DNA from: Coffea arabica
Taxonomy: Eukaryota > Streptophyta > Magnoliopsida > Gentianales > Rubiaceae
Reading direction: 5' to 3'
NCBI RefSeq assembly: GCF_036785885.1
Contig: NC_092323.1
Location: 11,230,501 to 11,294,500 of the forward strand
Length of the DNA stretch: 64,000 nucleotides
Part shown: in pieces, positions 1 to 12,147 of the stretch
How positions within the stretch are numbered: the stretch's first letter is position 1
Layout of the letters: every line of letters begins with the position of its first letter
Program-made: the position numbers and the translations under genes
Notes under the pieces: generated by a model
Databases searched by the model: none
What the model was told of the DNA's origin: nothing
The model's input: only the letters and a program-made list of their open reading frames with translations

Positions 1-601
1 TAAGTTCTTCAACATTTTAGTTGTTACATTATTTACCAGTATATATGATAGCCTAACTCCAGTAGGAGTGCTGTAAAATCAATCTTGTTCCTTTCTCATT
101 CATCAGCTCTCTCCCTCTTTTGTTTTTTTTTTTTTGTTTTAGTTCTTTTGACAACAAAAATTTAACAGGACTACAGGAGTGACATTTCATATAGTGAACA
201 AAAGTGAGAATGCACAATCTATAATCTAAATACTACTAGATTATCGGTACAAACTCTTGACACTGTCCACCCAAATTACATCAAGTTGTTAACCATAAGT
301 TAAGGACAAAAAGAAGAGAAAGAAATCTAACAGTAGTTCAATACATCAATCTGATCACTGGATGGCATATCAGTCGTGATCTTGAGGCCCTGGTAAAAGG
401 TCTAACTGCAGAAACAGTAGCTGCAGATCATCAATCTGAATAATCCTGTATGCTGAAAATCATGAAACAAATGATCACCAAGCCAAAAGTGGCTAATAAA
501 AGCTCTACTCCAGAACTTGCGGCTTTGCCAATTTATGTCTCACTGTACAGAAAAACTGAAAATAGCAAAGCAATAAAGCCATTTGCTGTCATGCACACTT
601 T
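1..601. other. 3' flank of the zinc-finger gene
   Basis: AT-rich DNA downstream of the minus-strand zinc-finger gene. It should contain that gene's 3' UTR and polyadenylation region, but no single signal can be chosen with confidence. A short T-run lies near 121-140. No coding region is supported. Confidence 0.4.
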
Positions 602-1387
602 TCAAAGTCTAAGAGTGAGATCAGGTGCAAAATGATCCTCTTCCAGTGGTGGATTGAGCTCTGCAAAATCCAGGCCTGAACTTCCAGTTACTATAAAACT
701 TTGAGGAGAGTTTCCAGGATCAGCTACCTGTCGAAAACTACCAGGCCACAACAGCTCTGGATCATCCTCCATGTATATAGGCTGAGCCATGTATGGCTGT
801 TCAAATCGTGCACTGGTTCCAAAATCAGGTGGCCTTCCTGCTCCAGCTATTGCAAAGCCGTGGTGAACTGAAGAATGTGCTTTTATTCCTAAGGACCTGA
901 ATGAAGATCCATGCAAAGGCAGGGATGCCAAGCTGGCATATCTATCTGAGAATATTCCCATTCTCATTGCTCGTTTTGCCAATGTCCTCTCTCTCTTATG
1001 TGCATTTTGGTGACCACCAAGTGCCTGTGAGCTGTAGAATTTTCTTTGGCAGAAGTTGCATGGAAAAACTCGTGGGCTGGCAGCCACTTTGGTTTGGTTT
1101 GCGGGTTCATTGCTACTTTCACTTGTGCTGGAAACTGAAAATCCTTTTGATTCCTGGCAAGCTAATTCATTGGTACTTGATTTGAAGTTGAGAGATAAGT
1201 CGAGTAATAAATATTCTGAACTTAGTTGAGTTGTCACATCTGTAAGTTGAGAAGATTCTGACAAAATGCTCTTGCGGGGATCCATGAAGTGTTCTTGCAC
1301 TGATATGTTGGATGCTACCTGGCTGCTAATATCAGAACTGTTTTCATAAGAGGCCTCCTTTTCAAGATCAAACTTCAGATGTTCCAT
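602..1387 (-). CDS. Single C2H2 zinc-finger protein with two EAR motifs
   Basis: Intronless coding region of 261 aa, read as a nuclear transcriptional repressor. One plant-type C2H2 finger lies at about residues 108-130: Cys110, Cys113, His126, His130, with the plant QALGGH signature in the recognition helix. EAR-type repression motifs occur at residues 63-68 (DLSLNF) and at the extreme C-terminus, 256-261 (DLTLRL); the family uses these to recruit TOPLESS-type co-repressors. The finger sequence [17 protein letters not shown] plus a C-terminal EAR resembles the Arabidopsis ZFP1/ZFP3/ZFP4/ZFP7 single-finger group, whose members act in ABA, light or trichome pathways. Which ortholog this is cannot be decided from sequence alone. 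The start is the first ATG of the frame. No frameshift or missing ligand is visible, so it looks intact. Confidence 0.9.
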   Translation of the reverse strand: MEHLKFDLEKEASYENSSDISSQVASNISVQEHFMDPRKSILSESSQLTDVTTQLSSEYLLLDLSLNFKSSTNELACQESKGFSVSSTSESSNEPANQTKVAASPRVFPCNFCQRKFYSSQALGGHQNAHKRERTLAKRAMRMGIFSDRYASLASLPLHGSSFRSLGIKAHSSVHHGFAIAGAGRPPDFGTSARFEQPYMAQPIYMEDDPELLWPGSFRQVADPGNSPQSFIVTGSSGLDFAELNPPLEEDHFAPDLTLRL

Positions 1388-2934
1388 GATGAGGAAGCTA
1401 TTTGGAGCAAAATCTATACTCTGAATTTCTGATCACCAGATTGAAAAATAATAGTCAATGTTGCCATATATGCCCTATTGATCTCATGGTCTGCATTCAG
1501 GGAAAAAGTTAAGAGAGTCAAAGATCAAAATCATACGTGCATAAAATTTCAGGCAAAGGCTAAACACAAAAGAAGTAGAAAGTACTCTGACCAAAAAAAA
1601 AAAAAAAAAATACTACTGGTATCCTTTGTCAGAAGAAATGACAACACATTCCCATTTCAACTACCAAAAAGAGATACTCTGCTATATAATCAAGGCTGCA
1701 ACTAGTATAACAGTAAACAGCCATTAGAAGATTCAGAATACTGGGAATCTTATGTGCGGAATGATGGAAACCCAAGAAAAACAAACCTCAAAGCTGATAT
1801 ATAAACTTTCTTCTGTTATTTTTTCCAGGTACTATAAGATAACCTTCTGGCTTCTACAGGGCCAATGCCAAATTTTCTCGTCTTTATCCTGGCTCTGGCT
1901 CTGGCTTTGGATGATGGATTTGAATTGTTTTTGGTGAGGATAAGAGGGAAGATCACAAAACCAACTATTGTTACAAATCTATGAAATATGCTCTTTTCTT
2001 CCTTACCTGAAGATTATTGGAATCTTGTTTCTCAAATAATTTTCCGAGTCAAGTTAAGCAAGACACAGAAATTGACGAGTTTCAGTTACTCGATAATTGA
2101 TGCATAAGAAGGCAGCTACGTGTCAAGTAACAGTAATTTAATCTGAACAAACCACTTTGAAATCTAGTAAATTATGGAAAACACACACATAAGCAGACGA
2201 AGGAGTTGCATGAAAAGCTAAGTTGGCAGATGAAAATCAACTCTCTGAGAACAAAATCGCTAGCGAGTCCCCTGATTCATTGGGGACTAATCGTCAAAGG
2301 GTTAAGTTGGGAGCTTCAGGTCCAACTCCTAATGTTCATGAGGAACTATCAACAAATTCTAACTATTTGGGAGCTTATGCATAACCCCAGCATCTGAAAA
2401 GGGGAAAAGGTTGAGGCTGCAAAGATATTTCCTGGAACAAAAGAATTACATGCAGTGAAATATCACAGTTCTCTAAAAGATTAATCCACCACCATAGATT
2501 AAAAGATATGAATCTATACACATCTTTCCAAACCATCACAACTATGTTAATCTTAGAGATGAGAACTACAAAATTAGTCTTCGATAAGGTAACAGCAAAC
2601 AGCAGATAAAAACAAAACTCTGTACAAGATCAAGCCAATAACAGATTCAGAAATGGTTGTTTCAAACAGATATCTTACAACCAAATGAAAAACATGAAAA
2701 AATAAAACAAGAAAGAAGCTGAATCATTGAGTACAGAATTATCAGGAGAACCTGAGCTGAAACTTACCAGGTACAAGTAGTATGAAGCAGATTTCTGATT
2801 GATGAGCTCAATTCTAGTTGAACACCATTTAAGGACAAAGCAAAGGGTGTGGTCTTCTTGTGGTTCTGAAACAAATAGTTATTAAAGCCCCACTTGAGAG
2901 AAATGGAATGAAGAAAAAAAGAAATGAATGGTTG

Positions 2935-2978
2935 GAGAGAGAGGGAAAGAGAGGGATGGAGTTTGATGTTTTATTATA
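2935..2978 (-). promoter_or_regulatory. Probable TATA box and transcription start of the zinc-finger gene
   Basis: Reading the minus strand, a TATAATAAAA stretch at about 2967-2977 is followed 30-40 bases on by a CT-rich leader (CTCTCTTTCCCTCTCTCTCC) typical of plant 5' UTRs. It lies about 1.6 kb upstream of the ATG. Good donor-like sites on the minus strand near 2767 (CTG|GTAAGT) and 2007 (CAG|GTAAGG) suggest one or two introns in the 5' UTR. This is inference from motif spacing. Confidence 0.45.
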
Positions 2979-3109
2979 GGAAGGCAAAGGTAGAAAGAAG
3001 AGATGGGTGCTCGGGGGTGGGGGGGTGGGGGACAGTGGTGGGACGTCAGAGAAGTCAGGGGAAAAGGAGGTGTTGGGGAAAAATTATGATGGAAATGAAG
3101 ATGACATAA

Positions 3110-4877
3110 TACTCTTCAAACAGCCTCCATCAATCTTCCCTGTTTGTTAAAAATTTGGGCTTTGTCCAAGAACGAAACAACTGCTTACTCAACTTGTACA
3201 ATACAAAGAAGCCAAAGGGTGGGATCAAAACCAAACAAAAGTACAGTTTAACTCATTAGTATTTCCCAAAGATTCTAAAACTATGTGTTGCATGTACGAG
3301 TGCCCACTTGCAAAAGCGCTGCAGATAACTACTGAGCTGAGCTGAACGCACGGGATTGGGAAGGCTTACATTTTCGGTTTGATTTTATCACTTACTTTTC
3401 TGCATGTCCATCATAACTTCTTCTGCATCATATCAAGCCATGCAAAACAAGTAGGCATCATATTTAGTTTTTATCACTTCAGCCCACAAAAATACAAAAT
3501 AGGACATGTCCCTCAAGGCCTCAAAACTTACTCTACTTTGTTAGTTCACACATCACAGTGCAGCCACTTCTCTCTTGGTTTTTCTATGAGACGCATCAAA
3601 TGCTGCTGCAACTTGTCCCATGTCCAAACAACATGAGTTTGGAATGGCTTTTGTATTAGGTCCATTTTTTCATTTATTATCATCTTTTCGCGTGGAAATG
3701 ACAAAAATCACTAGTGACATAAATTATTATTGAGTATTTTCTTACCAAATACCAAATATTATTGATAGTAAATTAGCAGGACTTTAGTTTGATCAGATAC
3801 TACAATAATTGACTTTTGTTAGTTTCTTGCACTAACCTGCTGCCACACACCTAACAGATAGAATTATATAAAAGAATAAATAAGTGAAAGAATTCTTTTT
3901 GGAGTGATCTTGGATAGATACAAGAGATAAAAGGAAGGAATAGGAGAGTAAAGACCGGTTCAAGTGGTTAAAAGTACCATTTTCTCTAGCAATAAAACAC
4001 TCTGATTTCTCCACATCCCATTTCCTCCTCTCTCTAGATTCTGAGTTGTGTACCCTTTTTTTTTTTTTTTTCTTTTTTGGTAGAAGAGTTGTGTACTTTA
4101 ACAATGTCTAACTAGAAAAAGTGGACAGGCTTACACTGTATAAACAACCTTTAATGTGATTAACTAGTGGTGATAGTGGTCAAAATAGTGATGTAGAACT
4201 CTAGTTTGACCGCCTAGATTCCTTTGGAGTAGCACAAATGCAGAGAACTTACTTTCAAAATTAAGGTTAACTTTGCAGACAAAAGGATGTCTATTCGGAT
4301 TAAAAAAGATTGATGATTGAAACATGTATAGGAAACTTTGCAGGAAAGTGAGTTAAAGCAAGTGGAACTCCGTGTGGCAACAAAGGAAAGTGTCACAAGT
4401 ACTACCATTTATTGCATTTGATATTTCGTGAATTAGATAGATTAAAGTGCTTGCTCCATTCTTGATTGAATATCTGTCTTGGACTTGTAGTGAAAGAGAC
4501 CTGCAATTGTGGAGCCAAGGCTTAAAGAATTCTAGGATTAAACTGGAGAATTATAGCTAGAACTGCGTGACTTTCAAATTTAAGAAAAATTGAAGTGGGA
4601 TTAATGAATGGCCGATTGAAACAAGTCAACTAGGAAGACTCAAAATTAAGGGACAGACAGCAATTATAACTACCAATGGAGACGCTTATGTGATTGTACT
4701 GAGAAATTGCAGTCTATACTGCCTGATACTATCTTGGGCCTGCAAGCAACAATGAATGAACCCTTCCTATAGCAGTCAAAATCTCAAAAAAGAAAGAAAG
4801 AAAGAAGATGAAGATGGAATGAGTTTTAGATTATTGGACGGGACGTGAAAAAAAATAAAAATAAAAAAGGGTCTTTT
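3110..4877. other. Intergenic, no gene seen
   Basis: AT-rich sequence between the zinc-finger promoter and a SINE. Only short open frames without recognisable protein features are present. No terminal repeats or target duplications were found by eye. Confidence 0.4.
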
Positions 4878-5823
4878 GACATGATAAAATGTCCCTAGCC
4901 CCCGCGTGAATGGTCTAGCGGCAGCACCTCCCCTGGTGAACCTCTAGGTCCCAGGTTCGAGTCCCTGCGCTGCTGGATTCCTCCGCGCACTTACCGTGCT
5001 TGGGTCGGGTTGGGGCGCCAAGGCCCGGGCCGCAGAGGATTAATCGGGCCCCGTAAGTAGGGGTGGCAATTTTCGACACAACCTGAAAACACGACACGAA
5101 CCTAACACGAAATTAATGGGTTTGGGTTGAGGTTTCGGGAATTCGGGTCAGAATCGGGTTGGACCCGATGAACCCGAAAAGAAAACAGGTCGATTTCGGG
5201 TCAACCCGTGGTGACCTGATATGACCCGATATGACCCGTTTACGAATTAAAAATAATTTAATAAACATAAAAATAATTTTATCTAACTAAACTAAGTTAT
5301 TCTTTTTTTCAAAGTCATTAATTACTTAATCCTAAATGAATTTATTTAATTTGTGTGAAGTTGAAATTATTATATTTGGACAAATAATATATTATATTAT
5401 TTTTTACTTTTATACTGTTTTAATTTATTTTATATTTTGTTTGGGATAAAACACTTTTACGGTGTTTAATTTATTTTAGATTTGGTTTGGAATTATTTAT
5501 TTAAATTTTTATTACTTGATTATGTAATTAGTTTTGTGAGAAATTGATTTTATTAGAAATTATAGTGATAAATTAATAAATTAAAATTAAGTTTCGGGTC
5601 ATTTCGGGTCGACCCGCCAACCCGCCAATTTTCGGGTTCGGGTCAGCATACCTGACCCGTCACGGGTTGACGGGTCGGGTTCGGGTCAACAGATTTTCTG
5701 ACGGGTTGACCCGAACCCGACCCGCCAACCTGATTTGGACCCGAATTGCCACCCCTACCCGTAAGGATTGACCCGGACACCCCTGTATAAAAAAAAAAAA
5801 AAAGACATGATAAAATGTCCCTA
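4878..5823 (+). mobile_element. tRNA-derived SINE with 20-bp target duplication, split by a hAT element
   Basis: The head at about 4900-4970 carries a tRNA-like box A (TGGTCTAGCGG) and a perfect box B (GGTTCGAGTCC, near 4954-4964), the internal RNA polymerase III promoter of tRNA-type SINEs. The element ends in TGTATA and an A-run (5788-5803). It is bracketed by a perfect 20-bp direct repeat, gacatgataaaatgtcccta, at 4878-4897 and 5804-5823, the signature of LINE-assisted insertion. Removing the hAT insertion inside (5058-5757 plus one 8-bp duplication) leaves a SINE of about 198 bp, a normal length. It is non-coding and relies on a LINE for movement. Confidence 0.88.
5058..5757. mobile_element. 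Non-autonomous hAT element, 700 bp, nested in a SINE
   Basis: Terminal inverted repeats begin TAGGGGTGGCAATT and end AATTGCCACCCCTA. A perfect 8-bp target duplication, cccgtaag, lies at 5050-5057 and 5758-5765, as expected of hAT transposition. Both subterminal regions are dense in CGGGT/ACCCG repeats; the centre is AT-rich and has no transposase. It interrupts the 3' half of the SINE, so it is the younger insertion. Confidence 0.9.
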
Positions 5824-7892
5824 AATCTTTTTCATGACACAGTTCCACTGTCCGACATTTCCAAAGTTCTCTTTTGAGTATTATTAAAGCGTGACTTGTT
5901 GAGTACTATCTCCTTTGCAATGAAAGTCAATGGCAATCTTCCAACAGTACGTAAAATGATGCGAACAGTTTACACACTGGGATTTAGAAAGCTAGTGGCC
6001 GTCCTGTCCAGAATGTACTTGAGTGTCCCACCAAAAAAGAAGAAGAACAAGAACAAGAACAAGAAGAAAATATGAAGTTGAAAAAAACAAGTTTAATTCT
6101 ATTTCAGATATTTATTATAGGATGCCCACATAGAGTAACAAAGATATTTCATATAAAATAAGTATGACACCTAAGAGGTGCTTGAAATAAGCATAGTTAT
6201 TAAACCAGGGCCATGGGTTGGATGGATTAGCGATTCAAATGCAACATTACGATTCAATCAACCGATGGTTATATAACATCATAAAACAATATATTTAAAT
6301 TACTAAAAACAATATATATGTTGAATTGGTGGTTGAATCAATTGTTGAACCAAAGATTTTTCTATATTTTGCCTATTGAGCTGGCGAGTAGTTAATTGGC
6401 TAATAGGTTTTTTTTTTCCTTATTTGATTCAATTACTAACCTAGTCTGTTCAAGTAATTAGTTCATCGAGTTAACCAATTAAACTGTCGAATCGGGCTGA
6501 GTAAAGAATACCACATAGCATTCATATTATTGCTATTGAAATTTGTTCCAAGAATAATTACACAAATTGTCAAGGCAAAATTAGCCCTTTCAAATCAACC
6601 TATGACCATATTCGATTTGACATAAAATGTATAATTTTAGTATTTTTCAAAAACTATCATGACGTTGAAATTCGAGTTTTTACAATAATATCAATCAATT
6701 GTTAAGGACGAACATATATCTCTTATGATAGTGAAACAATCCAAAGAAATAGATAGCAGAAAACAAGATACATGTGACTTGTTAGCCCGAGAAACTAGGT
6801 AGCATACTTGAATTTGCTCATTCCAAAACCGCCCCATGATCCACTCATGCACACATGCACATCACATACGATCAGTCAAAAACATAAGCACAAAAGAAGA
6901 AAAGTAGTTGTTGAATTCTTTTGGCTTATTCGAGTGGTACCGTTTTTCAGATCTGTTAGCGTATTTAACCGTGTACGGCTTCTAGGTTCTGAGCCCATGT
7001 GTGGCTGTAGGAAGAAAGCTAATATTGCACATGGAAATGGAAACACCTGGGGACAGAAAGCGACCGGACTGTTTAACTGTGCCAAAATTTTTAAGATTAT
7101 AATTTAGAGTTAATTTCAGAAACCTCACCTGAGGTTTGTAATAATATCACTCAGCGCCCCTGCAAGTTTAGATAATCTCTCTTACCTTTCCTGAAATGAC
7201 ATGCTGTGTATCATTGTAAGTTTTTATATGTAGACGTATTGTTAAAAAATATATTGGAAGAGATTTTTTGAAATATTACTTGAAATAATTACTATAGCAC
7301 TTTTTATGATGTGATGTACGTGAGATAAAAAGGTAATTGAAAAGATAAAAAAGGTGGGTTGGGAAATGTGTTTATGATGCAAGCGAAATATTATTTGAGA
7401 TATTTGTGCTATCCAAACAGTCCCATTGTCTTTCCTCATCTATCCTTACATGATTTAACTCATGATTTTTATAATAAGAATAGAAAACTGTATAAGGATG
7501 AAATATTAAACTAAGAATTTCAGGAAGTATAGGTACAACAAAATAATAAATTTGGTTTAACAAACTAGCCATAAAACCATTATTTTAACGATAACTTCTG
7601 TAGCTCCTTCAATGGTATAAAAAAGCTTTAAAATAAAAATAGGGCAAAAATTTGGCAACAAAGGGGCAAAGTATGAGCAAACGGAAGAAGATTGATAACA
7701 CAATACGAAAAGTTTAAGCATAGGGGAATCTTATAATTCACCAACATCATCCAATATAAACATTGATGTTTCGAATGTAATTACAGCGTGACATTTATAA
7801 TTTTTTAAACTGACAAGAATCCAAATCAGCTCTATTTTGACATTGCAAAGTGCAATTTCTTTCATTGGTATGAAGGGAATAAAAATGATGCC
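5824..7892. other. Intergenic DNA with remnants of small transposons
   Basis: No gene is supported. At about 7105-7165 one end of the family with the motif TTTCAGAAACCTCACCTGAGG is visible, without a matching second end. About 7246-7425 resembles a common plant miniature element (motifs near TTACTTGAAATAATTACTATAGC and GCTATCCAAACAG), but clean terminal repeats cannot be shown. Confidence 0.35.
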
Positions 7893-8647
7893 TAGGGATG
7901 GCAACCTCCCCCATCCCCCGCCCCGCTGCCTACAAACTCCCCCCGCCCCTGCCCCATCCCCCATCCTCGCACCGCCCCGCTTCCTCCGCGGGGCTAATAA
8001 AAATTTGTTATATAATTTTATTATTGTTAAATTTTAGCAAATAATCAAGTACTAAAATATCAACACATCATCAAATTATTATTCATTGTAATTTTATAAT
8101 TGAAACTTATAAAAATAATCAAACAAAAATTATTTGAATACAATCCAACATGATGAAATAAATATAACTAAAGTAGTCAAGTTTTCACTTTTGACACAAA
8201 TGCAATCACTAATTCATTATTGTGCTTGTGCTTTCTTTAAGAAAAAAATGTTATTGTATTAAGTGTAATTAGGGATTTAGTATAAATGTATTAGTAAATT
8301 TAGTACAACCAATTAATAATTTATATTAGTGCACATATATAATTATTAGTATAATTAATAATATCAATTATATTATATATACTAATAGAGATCATATAAT
8401 ACATATAACTAATAATATCATTATCATAAGTTTGTAACTAATTAAATTATATATAATTATATACATATATATTTTATATATTTATTTTTTTAAAGCGGGT
8501 GGTGGGACGGGGGATGGGGCGGGGGTACACTACCCTGCCCCCCGCCCTGTTTCTAAGCGCGGGGGCAATTCCCCCCGCCCCCGCCCCCGCCCCAACCCCC
8601 TCCCCATTAGCCCCCCGCGGGGCGGGTGCCGCCCATTGCCATCACTA
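7893..8647. mobile_element. Non-autonomous hAT element, GC-rich ends
   Basis: It starts TAGGGATGGCAA and ends TTGCCATCACTA. Flanking octamers atgatgcc (7885-7892) and atgacgcc (8648-8655) match 7 of 8, so this is an older hAT insertion. The arms are rich in CCCCGCCCC/GGGGCGGGG and the middle is very AT-rich. No transposase is present. Just outside, 8648-8735 repeats the last part of the 3' arm and its flank: CATCCCTA, then aggatgcc, then a second copy of gtaaccaaagc. This is a short tandem duplication of the element end with its target site. Confidence 0.82.
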
Positions 8648-8739
8648 ATGACGCCCTAAGTAACCAAAGCCCCCGCCCCAACCCCCTCCCCATTAGCCCC
8701 CCTTTGCCATCCCTAAGGATGCCCTGAGTAACCAAAGCA

Positions 8740-11721
8740 AGAAGGTAGTCATGCTATGCAAAAGGGACATGTATCGAAGTTAGAATATTGGAGCAAAACA
8801 AATTCGACAAGCATCATACTTTGTAACAGGACACAAATTTATTTCTTTTCCCAACTTTTTCCTTCTTAAAAAGTATTTAGACTTTGAGAGTCTCGGATTG
8901 GGACATCCAGTCACATTATACTGTTAGCAAAGATACATGAGATTTTTGAAATTTAAGAGGAGCGAAGTGATATTGTGAAAATCTACCTCTGATCCTATAA
9001 TTTATACCTGTGCTACGTCCTCGTACGATGTCTTTCACTGTCTCCCTTTTATTTCTTACCTCTGATCCCTTGATTAACCTATCATTCGCCAAGAAATTTC
9101 ATAAAACTTGATTTTGACAACGGACCACATAAAGTTAGTCCTTATCCTTGACCAAGAAACTCGACGATCTTTTTCCCGGGTTATGTTCATGACCCACAGG
9201 TAAAAAAAAAAAAAAAATTAGTAAAAGGGAGGACGGTATCATATATGGCTAAATCACTAGTAGACTAACTGAATCTTTTCTTCTTTAACTTTATTTTTTT
9301 TAACCTCTGCACGTCTTTTTCCTTGCCTGCAGATATCATGGGCTAATTTAGGAGTGGAAGATCTTTAACTTGGATGTAAAAGGGCCACTTTGGAATCCAC
9401 TCCATTTTTCAATCTCATACACAAATTTTATTTTTCAATAGTGAATCAGTCTACTCGATATAATTCTGGCTTCTTGACTAGATAGATCATTTACATTTCT
9501 AACCTGACTTAAGTTACGTATTAATTACATAACAATCTAGCCAAGTTTATTCAATCCATTAGGTTGAATAACACGGAATTCTATTCCAAGTTGAGAAAAA
9601 CTAATCAAGTTCTTGAGTGGAATTCCATCTTAAGGATAAACATTCCCATGTCCTAGGTTTTTAACTGAGCCTGGAAGCTTTTTTACTATTGCTTTGTTCC
9701 CCTTCAACGTCACACAACATGCACGTGACCCCGCAACACACAACAGAACCTAATTCCAATGAACAACGTTAAAAACAACATAGTACTTGCCTCTTTAGTT
9801 AATCTTATCAGAATAATGCAGCACTACTTTTGATTAAATTACTCTTAACCCTTGAGATTAGCAACATTTTGATGTTGTGGCCGCTTCTAAATTACGCTGC
9901 CCGAGGTCCCTGAGACGCCGCTTTTGGCTCTTTGTCCCCAACCTTGGTGCCCCTCGAAGCCTCGAAGGCTAGCCACACCACTCCTACTGCCTATTAGCTC
10001 TTGGTCCCCCACGCCACCCCACCGCCACTACCACCACCACCATTTCCCACTCAAAACTTTAGCCTTTATATCACTGACTCAAGATTACATATACGATTTT
10101 GGAGTGACAAAGATAAGTTAGTATAATCACGGGCTCTAATTGAATAGTCATTATGAGTTATTAGGTACAAATATATATTCTCCCACCAAGATTACAAGGG
10201 CTAGTGGTAGGGGCAAGAGAGATTTAGTTAAAATATTCAGATGCTTTAGTGCTTTTATCTTGATTAATTAACTGTGACATGTGTGGCATATTTGAGGATA
10301 AGTTGGTCCTACTCCCAACTTTGGAGTGGTATATGCCTAGGAGTTGCTGTTTTCTTGGCATTAGATTCTCCAATATGTGGGGAAATTGTCCCAATGGCGC
10401 AGTGCGGAGGATTTAAAATCAGATTGCGCCATGGGCCTAAGATCATAGTCTATGCATATTTTCTTGAAGTTGGTTTGTGAATTGACCAGGAAATAGACAT
10501 CATAATTTGTGGAGGATGATGATGCCAGGCTTCTTTCACGAGGGACTCCCATTTAAGACAAGATGACCATGAGCCAATGACGATCCACGCATTGAAGCTT
10601 GATTTCGAGTTGGAATGACATTATATGGACTTGTATAAAGAATCTAATCTAACTAGAAGTAAGTAACTTGACTTTGGTAATTTAAACACTAGACTAGAAG
10701 AAGGGATTTATCCTGGACTGCATTTGAAACTTGCACTTACAATTTAAAAAAAAAAAAGGGTTCATAGGAGCGTACTAGTTAGTCGTGTATTTCTTGAATT
10801 TAATTTAGAGTTTTATCGGATTCTAATTCCTTATACAATTCCATTGGATTATCCATTTCTCTTGAATAGGAGGATAAAGTAGGAACAGTACAGATATTTA
10901 AGTTTCCGTGTATAATTGTGTCGCTGAAAGAAAAAAAAAACTCTTTTCACTGCTTATCTATGGCTAATTCGCAAAATATCGCGAATGAGATAAGTACACG
11001 ATAATATTTGTGAGACGGAGTTCTTAACAAATCTTTTACTTCACTTTGCAAGGGTTGACAATAATTATTTATAGAGCATCCACTTAATGCCATTCTTTCT
11101 TTCATGATATTTCCAAATGTAACATGTAAAAGTATAATAGAGCTTTTTTTTTTATATGAACAAATTGTCTATATTTCATGTTTCTGGGATTAAAAATTGA
11201 GTCCAAGGACAGAAGAAAGTATTAACTTTCAATTAACATACCTAAATAAGTCCCAATTAGTTGCATGCAAAATCGGGGTCTCAAAGATGTGTAAAACAAG
11301 TTCTCAAGTAAGTTGTTGGATGTAATTGGATCTCTCTCTCCCTGAACAAATTCTCCTTCACCTTCTTCTTAGTTCTTCCTGCCAAAAAATTACAAGGGGC
11401 TTGATTGGATCCAACAGTTATTTCGTGTCTTATTGAAAATCAACCGCAGGCTGTAGCCCAAACCCAAAATGTTCTGACAGTTTTAAGCAAGCATTAGCCT
11501 CATTTAGGGATCGATGATAGGACTCCATCCGTATTGCTGCACTGTAAACAGTATACAGCCGATTTCTGATCTTACAAGTCCAACAGGCCAAGGCAGCCCA
11601 AAAGTGGAATGAAGTAGGCCATTGAAGTGCGCACCAAATGTCCAGCCTAGAATCTTGTCAACATTACATAATCAAATAAAAAATTTTCAACTATACCTTA
11701 TTTGATAACTCAATTCAAATA
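8740..11721. other. Intergenic, no gene seen
   Basis: About 3 kb of AT-rich DNA with scattered A-runs and short frames lacking protein features. A His/Pro-coding CCACCACC stretch near 9990-10045 reflects simple-sequence bias and is not taken as a gene. Confidence 0.4.
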
Positions 11722-12147
11722 CGCCCTCCATTCTGAAATAATTATCGGGTCTTGTGCTTATTTTGAACAGTGCCAAGATTTCAAATGATTTTGGTGCAAC
11801 TTCCAGCAATACCCTTGTTCAGTTTCTATGGAGTATAACTGACTGACTAGCGGAAAGACAATGGAGTGGTGACAAGACCTGTGGGACCCATGCCTCAAGA
11901 ATGTCTTCAACCGTTTTTTGGAAAAGTACCTTGCATGACCATTGTTTGCATTTGTTGTGGAACTCACGCGTATTAAGTGCAATTCTTGTAATTTTTTGGG
12001 ACCCATCAAAAGCTTAAAAGAATCTGGTTTATTTAAGGGCATGAGATGGAAATGGGGGAAAGTTTTCATTGTCAATTGTGGTAAGTGACATTCATTTTGG
12101 GACAGGTCAAAAAGGAAAGTATGACACTTTCAATGGGACGGAGGGAG
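11722..12147. mobile_element. Stowaway-type (Tc1/mariner) miniature element, degenerate
   Basis: The right end reads GGGACGGAGGGAG before TA, the well-known inverted CTCCCTCCGTCCC terminus of plant Stowaway elements. The left end, CGCCCTCCATTCTG after TA at 11720-11721, is a decayed match. TA dinucleotides on both sides fit the mariner target duplication. Internal open frames here are not genes. Confidence 0.6.

Noticed and set aside
4900-4975. Possible tRNA gene
   Set aside because: Boxes A and B are present, but the acceptor stem does not close and the flanking duplication and A-tail show a SINE.
11758-12075. 105-aa minus-strand open frame
   Set aside because: It lies inside a Stowaway-type element and has no protein features.
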